From assembly GCA_033557685.1 (NCBI GenBank), contig JAWQRN010000008.1:1-61003 (forward strand): DNA of 61,003 bases. The letters are read 5' to 3'. The stretch comes from Sperchopsis tessellata (taxonomy: Eukaryota > Arthropoda > Insecta > Coleoptera > Hydrophilidae). The notes beneath the pieces were generated by a model that was not told the DNA's origin, ran no database searches, and saw only the letters and a list, made by a program, of their open reading frames with translations. Within the stretch, counting starts at the first letter, position 1. Each line of letters opens with the position of its first letter. Shown one piece after another: positions 1 to 10,289 of the stretch. Made by a program: the position numbers and the translations under genes.

Positions 1-160
1 CAAGCTTCCGAATAGCTCCCTCAGTAGGCCGACGAAACTGCCCATAAATTGGAAGAAGTGCGCGATGCACTCTCTTAACCGAGCATGAATTTTGATGGTA
101 AAATTCAATAATTTGCAAGCGTTGTTCATTCGTAAGTCGATTTATGGTTAAATTATAGAC
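1..160 (-). mobile_element. mariner/Tc-type DNA transposon, 5' end of transposase (cut by window edge)
   Basis: Read on the minus strand from about 147 to 1, the frame is fully open and includes TNEQRLQIIEFYHQNSC and RVHRALLPIYGQF followed by RRPTEGAIRKL. From family knowledge this is the N-terminal helix-turn-helix start of a Tc1/mariner-superfamily transposase widespread in insects. The rest of the protein, including the DDE catalytic triad, lies outside the window. The 140 bases upstream on the minus strand should be the 5' untranslated part and terminal inverted repeat, but I cannot define the end. The intact frame over about 49 codons suggests a fairly young copy. Confidence 0.7.
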
Positions 161-584
161 CAAACTGAACAAGTTTGACAATGACACAAGGCACGATTCA
201 CGCGTGGTCTGTCAAAAACAGTGTTGCCAAAAAGATACCAGCAGAAAAATCACTCGTTATTTATATGATTCTCGACCTCGAATAAATATGTATGTGGGAT
301 TTTTGATTATGTAAAATATTGAACTGTAGATGTTTAAGAGTTCATGTACCAACATTTTCGACTTATATATTACGCATACATTGATTTTGACGCATTTTGG
401 TGAACAATCAGTTGGATGTATTCAAGATGACCCTCATAAATCAATTTTCCCAATAAATATATTTTTCTGTACAATTATAAAAAAACAAGATATTATACAC
501 ATACGCAATAAAAGTTAGGAGCATTATAATTTTTTAAATACATTTCTTTGATAAAAAAAATGTGTTGTATTTCAATACTAATCT

Positions 585-712
585 TACCTGTATGAATGTT
601 GTTTCCGGGAGGAGACCGTGTAGACGCTCTGACAAGTGCCGACATATCATCCACTGTTGTAAGGGACATTTTCAAGGCGAGTGATGTGCGAGTGATGTTA
701 CTTCAATGAATG
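585..712 (-). repeat. Dispersed ~130-bp unit, copy a (Penelope-terminus-like)
   Basis: This segment recurs at 21233-21312 (-) and 50853-50980 (+). The copies share a 5' edge reading GTGAATTCATTC, a core CCTTGAAAATGTCCC, a GGA(C/T)GA...GTCGGCAC block and, in copies a and e, an AACAACATTCATAC end. The core resembles the palindromic repeat at 820-1140 and the tail of the Penelope-like element at 25640-26230. I therefore infer it is a fragment of a Penelope-like element terminus. A short minus-strand frame starting with MSLTTVDD crosses it, but I do not call it a gene. Confidence 0.5.
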
Positions 713-819
713 AATTCACTTATTAATTAATTTAGGAAAATATATTCAAAAACACCAAATGGATACATATACACATCCTAGGTCTTTGATTCAGACTAAC
801 AGTAATACTTATCTTATCT

Positions 820-1140
820 AGGTTTTCTGGGAGATAATCGTTTGTTCGCTTTTCGTTTTTGCTAACGTTTCATCCACCATTACAGGGGACATTATCAAGA
901 CAAGTAGCTTTTAAAAGTGCTAGGTGTAGGCTGCCATGTAGCTCAAAAAAGTACTAAGTATAGATTCTATAATTCACATTTTTGAGAAATACATGTTAGT
1001 TTATACTTAATACTTTTTAGGGCTACATTGCAGTCTACACCTAGCACATTTAAGAGCTACTTGTCTTGATAATGTTCCCTACAACAGTGGACGAAACGTC
1101 TGCAAAAAGAAAAGTCAACACATGGTTATTCCCATGAAAA
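820..1140. repeat. Inverted repeat of a Penelope-type terminus
   Basis: Two arms of about 135 bases face each other (about 820-955 and 1005-1140) around an AT-rich spacer. The left arm read on minus and the right arm read on plus both contain CTTGATAATG, a TCCC loop region, then GGA(C/T)GAAACGT. They also share flanking blocks CTACTTGT and AGGTGTAG in the matching orientation. The same GTGGACGAA...AGTCAACACA order is present at the end of the Penelope-like element near 26160-26230, which supports the assignment. No coding capacity. Confidence 0.6.
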
Positions 1141-1164
1141 TCTGAAGGTACACTATATATTGCT

Positions 1165-1240
1165 GTATGTTCTGGTGGTCAAGTTGTTTGTAGTTCCGCT
1201 TTCCACGCGTTGAGTCCAGGTTCTAACTCTGGCGTTTCTT
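1165..1240 (+). repeat. Possible tRNA-derived SINE head
   Basis: The segment has a box-A-like GGTCAAGTTGTTTG and, about 35 bases later, a box-B-like GGTTCTAACTC. This spacing is that of an internal RNA polymerase III promoter. It lacks a foldable acceptor stem, so it is not a tRNA gene. It is not the same family as the SINE at 19025. Weak call. Confidence 0.3.
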
Positions 1241-1668
1241 TGAAATTTTTAGATAAAAAATTGTTTTATTTAAAATAATAAATCGTTCGACGTGAAATTA
1301 TAGGTACCTATTATGGTTTACTCATATCTATGTGAATAAAATAGTAATCAATTTCCTTCTATTCCCTAAAAGTAATGTTGCCATTGAATATAAATTATAC
1401 TAAAGGAAACATTTATAATAGGGATTTTATTCGTTTTATAATTACACTGCCGATTTGCACTAAATGTGCAATTCTAAGTGTCTGCTATACTTTTATTTTC
1501 GAATTTAACATGTACTAAATGTATTTAGAACGCATAGCCGTATAAATTTACCTACCAACATTTGCTTGTTATAGGTAACCAATCATCTATCTCCATCTGA
1601 AATGTGTAGAATAACATAACCTCATATTATTAAATGTCAATTTTTTAGTGTTATATTTAGTTTGTAAA

Positions 1669-1692
1669 ATGTCAGTTACAAAAAGAGTTCAG
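1669..1692 (+). CDS. mRpL13: mRpL13 coding exon 1
   Basis: Eight codons, MSVTKRVQ, followed by donor GTATAT. It ends in phase 0 and joins CAATGGGCT of exon 2, restoring the family's QQWATFARIW junction. Confidence 0.85.
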
Positions 1693-4600
1693 GTATATTA
1701 AAAATGCAGAATTTAATGTATATATTTTTGATATAACTATTTCGTTTTAGCAATGGGCTACATTTGCTCGCATTTGGCATGTTTATGATGCTTCTTGGCA
1801 AAACCCCTTTGAATCGGCCAATCTTTTAAAAAAATATTTAATGGGATTTTATAAACCCATTTACCATCCTTTAAGTAAGTACAAACCACTTTTGATGGTG
1901 TTGGTATTCTTTATATCTATATGTATATATTATATAGAACCCAAGGAGGTTAGAAAAAGAGGATATGGCATATAAATTAATCTATTCAGTTAAAATTGTA
2001 TGTTATTGTGTCAATTTCTACGTTCCCAATGTGACATTTTGTGTGGTAATTGAAATACCGTATTTTTTCGACTCTAAGATGCACTTTTTTACATAGAAAA
2101 ATCAATTTAAAGCTGAGTATATGGAGTATAATGGGTTAGGTAATACGGGATGTATCATACATTTGAGGTGCATCTTATTTCTCAAAAATACGGTATATTA
2201 CATTATAGTAACATAAAAAGTAATCTAACTTAATGAGATAACACTAATTAATTTTTTTAGTGCTTAATAACGTACAGTACTTATCAGTCTCTCTTTCATC
2301 TCCTATTATTTTTTATATTTGAATTCCACATAAAATTGATGTTTTTTTAATGTTCGTTTACCAGGGATTAGGCTACTACTCCTGTGATTTTTGCCAGTCA
2401 GTGCTTCAATGAGAACTAGGAACTTTATCGTGCATACATGCGACCCACAGTTGTACGTCTTTCCTGGAAGACTTTTCCCTAATCACAAAAAGTCCACCTC
2501 GGGGATTTTAACCTCGGATCCCTTAATTGCTAGTATGCTGGCTGACTGTGCTAATGAGGCTGTAAAAAATTAATGATTAATTGGTTTTTGGAAATTCAAA
2601 TATGGCCATAGCAACTTAAAATTTATAAATTGCAAGGGTGTCTCGTTCCACCTTATTTCAAAGGTATTTTAATTCTCTACACATTGGATTTAAAAAAATT
2701 AAAATCTTTTAGTTATAAGTGTTTTTATAAATAGATTCAAAAAAGAAGTAAGTGCAGTCAAGTCGAAGATTTTATTGAAACATAATATTTTTACAGGAAT
2801 TATCATAAATTTTGTTCAAAATTTTCACCTTTTATATCCTGGCAATAAAATAATCTATTGGAAATCCCCTGGCACATATTGTGGAAAGTTTCTTTGGTGT
2901 GTAATTAATATTCGTCAATTACCTACTGCTGCAAATCCAAATGATCCTCTAGTTGAATAATGAACACTTTTGATTTGAGGTAACCCCATGTATAGAAGTC
3001 CAAACGTGTCAAATGTAGTGTAGGCAGGTCATTCAATCGGGCCACGGCGTGATACCTGACTTTCTTGAAATAATATATATAGGTATCTTTTTGATGGTAG
3101 GATATTTCGATGTATTGAAATTATTGGGCACTATTGTGGTCAGTTCAACTTTGACACACGGACTGGTTTTTTGTAGGCTTACCACAAATCGAAATTGTTT
3201 GTTACTCAACAAGTGAGTATTAAAGATTTGTGGAAGAGGATAATCGATCAATGTGAATTAATGTGCAATATTATTATTATTCTACTTCCATAGGTTGGTG
3301 TGCCTCAAAAACCTAATCACAAATAGTACTCCACCAACTCCTCCACCTCACAGTCCCTACAGCAGTGATTCTCAACTGGTATGACCCGGACATGATTCTA
3401 GTATGGCAAAAAAAAAATACCACTAAAAAATAAATTATGTAAATGAAAAGAAAATATAGTAGAACTTTATATATGCAGCTAATGCATATCGGCACTCCTA
3501 TAAAGTTTGAAATACAGTAGGAAAATATTGTTGTAGTGAGCAAGTTGCGATGTTTCAGTAGCGATGTGTTCGAAAATGTCATTCACGAAATATTATGATA
3601 CTCATGGCTTTACTAGAGGTACCAGTGTCGGTATGGATTTGTTTCAGAACTTTGAAGATGTATATTGCGTAGCGTACCTTCCTCCTCCACTTTTTTTCTT
3701 GTCGGTCTAGTAGATGTTCTTCTGGGCTTTGCAAGCGTTCTTGATGACTTTATAACAACTGAAAGGTTAAGACGAAACTAAAATCTTCATGCGGTCGCCG
3801 ATTTCATATATGAGAGGAAGCTCTTCCCAATTTTAATTTTTGGCTCCGCCCTCAATTTATATTATTAATAAATAAGGTATATACTTATTTCACTCTTGTT
3901 GGTATTATTAGTAATACAATAATTTGTTATTATGTAAGTTTAACCAAAATTACTTTTGCTTCAATACCGTGTCGTAAAAATTTGTCTCTACAAAAATGTG
4001 TTGCCAGGATTGGTAAACACTGTCCTACGGTTGGGTTTTTAATCATTCCCATCTTATTTAGCTGTTTCCTTAGTGTGTGACCTAACTGCAAGCTGACCCA
4101 CTCGTGGTCTTGCCAATCAGAGAGTTAGACTTACTCGGTTTTGATCTATCAACAATCCTTATGGCCTGTCTACAACTTTGTAGTTTTTTCTAGTGAGTGC
4201 TATGAATATCACCCCTCTCATTCTCTAACCTTGTCTTTTTGACTTTTAATGATACACCCGGCATAGGTGATGGTCTGTGGAAAGTATCTCAGAGCCAGCC
4301 TTCGACAGTCTAACTGTTTCATCGTTGCCTTCATAGCCTGGCATCGAACTAACTTTACTCTGTACCCATAAGTAAGTTTTCTCAGAACTTCAACAGGCTG
4401 TATTGTTTTAACTATTACTTTTAGGTTATATTTGAACACTTGTTACTTACAAATTTTTAAAATTAAGTTACTTTTATTTACTTCTTTGGTAGTTGATATA
4501 ATTTATCATTAAATCAGTAAAATGAGGGAACACATCATTTATACATTGTTAATAAAATGTTTAGATCATATTTGATTGGTACTTTGCATATTAATATAAT

Positions 4601-7600
4601 ATTTGTAATATATTTTAGCCGATTAACTATTTTATTTAAGATTTTTGTGCCAATTTTAGATGATTGTGGAGATCATGTGGTAGTAATAAACAGTGGAGAT
4701 ATTGCGTTACCTGGAGACGAATGGAAAAAGCGAGTATATTTTCATCACACTGGCTATCCTGGAGGTGCAAGTTGGACATTGGCGTGGGATATACATCGTA
4801 AAGATCCTACTTTGGTAAGTTTAAGTTACAAACTAGTAATTATTAGCCATTCAAAATTAAAGTTTTCATCATTAAGTATATTGACAGTGTCGAAGAAATG
4901 TCATGTACCAGTTTTTTGTGTTTTTCATGTACGGTCTAAAATGTTTTCTTAACGAAATAATTTTTTAATTTTGTGTGACTTTTTCAGTTATTTACAAAAA
5001 TAATTTTATATTAGTTAAATGTTTATTCAATGTTTTATGCACAGAAATCTTGTTTGTTGCTATCAATGCAACTATTTTAATAGGTAGAGTTATTCCTAAG
5101 TCAAGCAGCTTAATTATAACTTCAAACTTTAACCCTCATAAATGAAATCCCCATTGTCCTCATATCTTCAATTTCTTTAATTTGTAAATATAAGTTAAAT
5201 GATTATAAATTTCCATTGAAATAGTAGGAATAAAATCTATTTCATAGAAAGTTATATTTCGTATGAATTCTTTATATACGGCTGTGTTTGTAAAAGTCTG
5301 AACTAAAGGAGGTGGAGATTTTTTCTTGCAATATGCGTGAGGCCAAAAGGGGTAAGCTGAGTGAGTTATTCAATCAGCACTGTCTTTGTTGATCTTCATT
5401 TGAGTAAATATTTTGTTTACTGAGCAAATCATTTTAATTCTAAAGGGAATTTATTTGCTTCTACCAGTATGTGTAGACATTACTGTGCTTAAACCAATTA
5501 TAGTTTTATTTTAAATTGTTTTTAAATGTTTAAAAAGGATGTGGACCTTTAAATGACTGATTCATTATCAATGATATATCTTATATAATTTCTATGTCAG
5601 ATGTTTGTTTTAAAATTTGGACCCCAATCACTAAATCTCATGATATTGAAAGCCTTATCACAGTGATCTTTTATGAATGTTTAATATCTATGTTCAAGCT
5701 AATATCCAATCTATAAATATATTAAAAAATATTGAAAAATTTTCCAAGGAAACACCAGTTTATTTAAAAATGCTTTAATTAAATACTAGCTGACATGTTT
5801 CGAGGCACCTGCCTCATCTTCAGGGATAGAATATGAGAAAAACATACATATCAGCCATAACCTTAAGATAAAATCAAATTAAACAGAAAACAAAACAAAA
5901 TACACAAATAAGAGAGGAAACATTTAAAAAATTATAAATATGCACAGTACAAAATAATATAAATAATAGAAAAATGCACAAACGTAGCCTTGGAAAGTGG
6001 GGAGGTTGGATACATAGGAAACTACAACTACACAAAGAGAGCTATGTAAATAAGCAGTAAAAGAAAATCCATAAAAGGTAAAGGCAGAAAAAACCTATAG
6101 AAGGGAAAATAATAAGGATAATCAAAGTCAGAAGATGAAGCGGAGTTAGGCAACCAAACAAGCACAGTAACAAAACAATTCGAAAACATCCAAAAAGGAA
6201 AACTAACTTACATTAAGATTAAAAAAAAAATTGATGAATAATCAAAACCAAACGCCAATGGCAACGACTGCAGATAGTATTATTAATGACTATTAAACTG
6301 AAGTTTTTACCAAACTCATTGATGGAACCTGTACGAGAGGGACCTCCTGAGCGTTAAAGTTCGTGGATACGGATAGCTTCTGCTACACTTACTGACATAC
6401 GAAGATGTACAGTCAGAACAAGAAAGCTTATAAACACCTAACTTGCTCAAAGCTGGAAGTGGATCTTTATTGACGATGAATGACCTGTATAAGTTCACTC
6501 CAGATTTGTTTTTTAATTTAAAAGATAAGCTATTTCATTAGGTCAGTGGTTAAGTACTAGGCTACTAAATGTGGAGTCTCGAGTTCAAGACCCAGAGGAG
6601 GCAAGCTGTCTTGCGTAAATATAATTCTGTAATTTTAATGAGAAGGAAATAGTACTGATGCAATGAACATTGTTTTTTATTAAATAAATTTAAGATAAAT
6701 GTCTGACATGTTCTTACTTTTCAGTTAGGTCATAATACCTGAAAAAATGGGTGCATTTTTATGATGTTTTCAAATGAACAAATTATCCCTTTAAATAAAA
6801 AGTTTCTTAAAGTTGGAACCTATTATGGTTCTTTGCTTTTCATCTGCCTTTACATCTTTTTTTCATCGCTATTGTACAGGGTATCCGAAATTCGATTCTC
6901 TACATGAGGATCTCGTTTATCTTAGAGATAGAGAGTTAGTTAGAGATAGGTTTATTTTATTTAAAAAAAAAAGTCTATTGTCTTTACACAATTTTTATTA
7001 AATAAACTAGGCGACCGGTTTCGACCACATAAAAGTCATCTTCAGGCTAAAAAATAAACATGATAACAGAGAAAACAAACAAAATTAAAATAATCACCTT
7101 AATGACGAGGCTGTGTCGTTGATGTTAACAACAGACTAGTGCGTGAAACTGCCAGGCTATGATAAGATCCTAGAAAAAATATTTTATACAAAGGATTAGG
7201 AGAGATTTGTTGAGATTAAGATGTGAGTTAGACTAATGACTAAGGAAAATCTCAAGGTTTCAGAAATATTTAGCTTCTGACCTTTGGGATATAAATGAAG
7301 TATGAAAGGATTAGAGGAATTAGGTTCGTCATTGCAGGAAAGACATGGCTTGTGACACTAGATCTATTAGTCTTATTGGGAATACAACTAAGGTGTACTT
7401 TGTATCTAACATTAAAGGAGCGTCCAGTCTGACCAATGTAATTGGCGCTGCATCCACAAAAAAGAGAATAAATACTGCTCTATGTCTTCTGGTCTACAGT
7501 ATCTTTGTTTCTCACCAGCATGTTATATAGGGTACATATGGTTCGGAAGCCAATGAAAGGTGTTTGGAAAAGTTTCTGAGGTATTAAGTTAAATCATAGG

Positions 7601-9549
7601 ATTTAGCTCTGACAAAAGGAATGGTAACATGGTATTTGAGATCTGGTAGAGAAATGGGGTAACAAAGGTAGTGGAAAATGCTTCTCAACTTCCTTCAAAA
7701 GCTCTTTTAAGGACATGATTAGGATAGTAGTTAGCATGGGCAATTTTCAAGATTGTTCTAAGCTCCAAGAAGAAAGCATTAAATGAAAAGGGAATAGAGC
7801 CTATGGAACATGGAGTTGAAAAATGTTAATTTATGATGTTTGGGGTGGTTGGACTAGAAAGAAATACTTTGATCCGTGTGGGTATTTTTTCTATAAATTT
7901 TAAAATTGAAATGATTAATTACTATTTCTGACAACAGTAAGATCAAGAAATTTTAATTGACTGCTCTCTTCTAATTCAAGGGTGAATTTCTGGGATGGGG
8001 GATATTAAGATCCTTGAGTAAACCCTCCACAATACTAGCATTACCAGAAATAATGCAATGCACCTAGACCAAAATCTTATAGATTTCACGTGGGTATTAA
8101 TCGAACTGAAGAGAATTTTTTTCTAAAGGAAAATTAAAATTTCAGCGAGTAAAGAACTAAGATTACACCCCATGGAGAAGCCTTCCTTCTGTTCATAGAA
8201 AATACTATTGAACAAGAAGAAATTTGGCTGTAACTCAAGTTTTAAGCAATCCATTGTACAAGAAACCTCCATATCTGAAGTTTCGGATTCAGAAAGAAAT
8301 TCATTAATAGGCATTCAGAAGCAGGTACTGAGATGAACAAATTGCTTACGTCAAAGGAGGCCATTAAAAAACATTTATCGACCTTAAAAGTTAAACCCTG
8401 CAGTTCATAAGAAAATTTGGTATTATTTTTGACACCATAAGGGGAACAGAAATTAAGGATGCTCTTAAGGCTAGAAGACACGGAGCGGTGTTTATTCTTT
8501 TTTTTTTTGTGGATATGTTGCCATTTACATTGGTTCCTTTAACGGTAGATACAAATAACGTCTTAATTGTATTCACAATAAGACATGGATCTAGTTTCAC
8601 CAGTCATGTAGAGCCCTGCAATCACAAACGTAGTTCCACCAGTCCTTTCGTACTTCATTTAAATCCCAAAGGTCAGTAGCTAAATATTACTGAAAACCTT
8701 GAGATTTTCCTTAGTCATCAAAAGTGGTGAAGTGACAATAAACTTTTCATATTAAAATAAATAACATCCACAAAACAGCAAATTTTCTATTTAATTAGGT
8801 TTAGGTTCTTTCAACATATATGATTTTTTACTAATAATGAAAAACAAGATGATAAGAATTCAAATAGATATGCAACAATATCCAACGAGGTATATCTCCA
8901 GGAATAACCTGAAAGAGAACTCATTCACCACAGATATTTTAAAAGTTAGACCTAAATTTATTTGAATTTGGTTTACTTAGTTAACCTCGATATAAAGATG
9001 GCGATAAAACAGGTGATGAAAATTAATCAAATATTTTAAACGTGGAAAGAATTCTTTAGATTACAAATGCTTTTAAGTTTAAGTATAAAGTTTTCATGAT
9101 TGTTTATTTTGCCAATGGCTAAGGATACTTAGGGAGACAGCCAGTACAGCTAGTATTGTATTTATAATTGAAATATAGTAACAACGCTTTCTATTATTTG
9201 TAATAGACATTTTGACAAGTAATGTATAAATAATGGACATTAGATGTTTTAACGTATTAGCTTGGAAGGTAATCAACATAATCTTTATTTCATTTATTAT
9301 TTTATGTTGTTTTAGGTTTTGAAAAAAGCTGTTTATAATAGTATGGATGGAAACTTACAGAGAAGGTACACAATGGAGAGACTTCATATATTTCCTGATA
9401 CAAATGTGCCACTAGCCATTTTAAAGAATGTTTCGAATCAAATTAGACAACTTCGTTCTGTTCCTAAGAGGCTAGATCAATATACGGAGCAAGAAGTAAA
9501 AGTATTTCCGAAGATTATTGATTATCCTAAAGATTATGTTCTGAGATAA
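1669..9549 (+). CDS. mRpL13: Mitochondrial ribosomal protein L13 (bL/uL13m), four coding exons
   Basis: This nuclear gene encodes a large-subunit protein of the mitochondrial ribosome. Exons 1669-1692, 1751-1874, 4660-4814 and 9316-9549 join to 537 nt, or 178 codons plus stop, the same length as the human protein. Family landmarks appear in order: QQWATFARIWHVYD at the N-terminus, GFYKPIYHPL, DCGDHVVVINSGDIALPG, HHTGYPGGASW, then MERLHIFPDTNVP, PKRLDQYT and a C-terminal PKDYVLR. All splice sites are GT-AG: gtatat, gtaagt and gtaagt donors, and three ..TTTTAG acceptors. Phases are 0, 1 and 0. Introns 2 and 3 (about 2.8 and 4.5 kb) are filled with transposon remnants. The start is the only ATG that gives the conserved N-terminus. 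No disrupted codon was seen. Confidence 0.95.
1751..1874 (+). CDS. mRpL13: mRpL13 coding exon 2
   Basis: The acceptor TTCGTTTTAG precedes CAATGGGCT. The exon encodes QWATFARIWHVYDASW through GFYKPIYHPL and stops after the first base of a split Asn codon at donor GTAAGT. The conserved W-ATFARIW block is the start of the L13 fold. Confidence 0.93.
2055..2196. mobile_element. Short MITE with ACCGTATTTTT... terminal inverted repeats
   Basis: The left end reads ACCGTATTTTTTCGACTC then TAAGATGCAC. The right end reads GTGCATCTTA, some diverged bases, then AAAAATACGGT, its inverse complement with a few changes. The element is about 142 bases, non-coding, and sits in mRpL13 intron 2. The superfamily is not certain. 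I could not fix a target-site duplication. Confidence 0.6.
2360..2563 (-). mobile_element. tRNA-derived SINE (family S1), minus copy
   Basis: On the minus strand this copy has a tRNA-like head (GCACAGTCAGCCAGCATACT, then GGATCCGAGGTTAAAATCCC as box B). It continues into GGACTTTTTGTGATTAGGG and AAAAGTC, the same order as the copy at 19023-19275. It is diverged and lies in mRpL13 intron 2. Confidence 0.65.
3363..4022. mobile_element. Non-autonomous hAT element with TIRs and 8-bp target duplication
   Basis: The left end reads CAGTGATTCTCAACTGG, a classic hAT terminal motif. The right end, inverse-complemented, reads CAGTGTTTACCAATCCTGG. The flanking 8-mers CCCTACAG (3355-3362) and TCCTACGG (4023-4030) match at 6 of 8 positions, as expected for an aged 8-bp hAT target-site duplication. 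The ~660-bp body has no transposase frame. It lies in mRpL13 intron 2. Confidence 0.6.
4660..4814 (+). CDS. mRpL13: mRpL13 coding exon 3
   Basis: The acceptor CAATTTTAG precedes ATGATTGTGG. The split codon A|AT gives Asn, then DCGDHVVVINSGDIALPG and HHTGYPGGASW, the most conserved core of L13. It ends KDPTL at donor GTAAGT in phase 0. Confidence 0.95.
5740..6510 (-). mobile_element. Penelope-like element (family P1), GIY-YIG endonuclease and 3' terminus, decayed
   Basis: Read on minus, 6498-6316 gives SKLGVYKLSCSDCTSSYVSK, matching the Penelope GIY-YIG endonuclease start (GVYKL.C..C...YV) with decay. Further 3' comes a long A-rich tail, then the terminus CCTGAAGATGAGGC, AGGTGCCTCGAAACATGTC and TTAATTAAAG. 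The same terminus forms the palindrome at 46985-47265. There are stops after the endonuclease motif. It lies in mRpL13 intron 3. Confidence 0.65.
6538..6610 (+). repeat. tRNA-derived SINE head (family S1), partial
   Basis: It carries GGTCAGTGGTTAAGTACTAG, then GGCTACTAA, then a box-B-like GAGTTCAAGACCCAG. The same TACTAGGCTACTAA string occurs in the copy at 19023. The SINE body after box B is lost or unrecognisable. Intronic in mRpL13. Confidence 0.5.
7015..8480 (-). mobile_element. Penelope-like element (family P2): reverse transcriptase plus GIY-YIG, decayed
   Basis: On minus, 8480-8120 reads as a broken Penelope reverse transcriptase. It has MASFDVSNLFISVPASE (the SFDV..LFT.VP motif) and, in another frame, FYEQKEGFSMGCNLSSLLAE (the Y.Q..G.AMG.PLSP.LA motif). 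At about 7460-7380 the GIY-YIG domain follows: NYIGQTGRSFNVRYKVHL. The 3' terminus near 7015-7060 reads GCCTGAAGATGAC...GGTCGAAACCGGTCGCC. Motif order RT, EN, terminus is that of Penelope-like elements. Stops and frameshifts are frequent. It lies in mRpL13 intron 3. Confidence 0.75.
8480..8725 (+). mobile_element. Penelope-like element (family P2), inverted endonuclease fragment
   Basis: On plus, GGATATGTTGCCATTTACAT encodes a GIY-YIG remnant (YVAIYIGSFNGRYK, then a stop). The following 200 bases align with the inverse complement of 7540-7240, for example TACTTCATTTA.ATCCCAAAG and CCTTGAGATTTTCC. It is thus a second copy of the same family placed head-to-head with the element at 7015-8480. 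Confidence 0.65.
9316..9549 (+). CDS. mRpL13: mRpL13 coding exon 4 (terminal)
   Basis: The acceptor TTGTTTTAG precedes GTTTTGAAA. The exon encodes VLKKAVYNSMDGNLQRRY, MERLHIFPDTNVP, PKRLDQYTEQEV and PKDYVLR, then TAA. It is the C-terminal third of L13. Confidence 0.95.
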   Translation, partial: VLKKAVYNSMDGNLQRRYTMERLHIFPDTNVPLAILKNVSNQIRQLRSVPKRLDQYTEQEVKVFPKIIDYPKDYVLR

Positions 9550-9841
9550 TGTATATAATACACATGATTAATTTAATTAGTAAATACATATTCATAAAGT
9601 TAAAATGTGTTTTGTCACTGTATATAATACAATTATTTCTTTTGGAAGCAAGCTAGCAATAGATAAAAATATTGAAGAAAATCGAGAAAAGGGAGCAAAT
9701 GAAGGTAAAAGTTACCACTGTACTGAATCACATAGAATCAAAATCCAATTGCAATTGTATGGTAACGAACATTTTTAAACTAAATGCAGTGTGTGTGTGT
9801 GTGGTAAACCAGATTAGAAATTGCTGGTATTTATCAAATTT

Positions 9842-9847
9842 AATAAA
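9842..9847 (+). promoter_or_regulatory. Candidate poly(A) signal for mRpL13
   Basis: AATAAA lies 293 bases past the stop codon. It is the first canonical hexamer seen downstream, so a 3' UTR of about 0.3 kb is inferred. Confidence 0.4.
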
Positions 9848-10289
9848 TGAGAAGGGAAAGGAAGAATGAATTAAATGATTCATAAAGCTACTTGTTTAGT
9901 AGACCTAGATAACGTATGTAAAAGATATGCACAATAGTGTATAGAAGAAGACTGGATAGTATTTTTCACATTGGGTTGCACCTTTGCTTCAGAACTTATG
10001 ACAAGTAAAGTGTGCTCTACCTTAAAATATCTGACATTCTTTTTTTATTCATTTGTATAGCGCCTTGTTTTCATCCATTTGAACCCAATGGGTGCTTAAT
10101 TATCTTCTCAAAAATATAAAATGATCAGGGAGAGACAGGACACACATCTTCACATCAAGAGGTCTGCCTTGATGACAAAAATACGATACACTTGAAATGG
10201 ACTGACAGGCTGGCATACATAGGGACAAAAACAAAGGGAAAAAAATCTAAGAGTAAAGCCACACAAACAAACCAAACCTCCACAAAAAG

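Noticed and set aside
4218..4439. 73-codon minus frame (VEVLRKLTYGYRVKLVRCQA)
   Set aside because: It resembles a worn LINE tail at best (thumb-like RCQAMKATMKQL), with no second motif to support it.
7345..7530. 61-codon plus frame as a gene
   Set aside because: It is antisense to the Penelope GIY-YIG domain NYIGQTGRSFN on minus.
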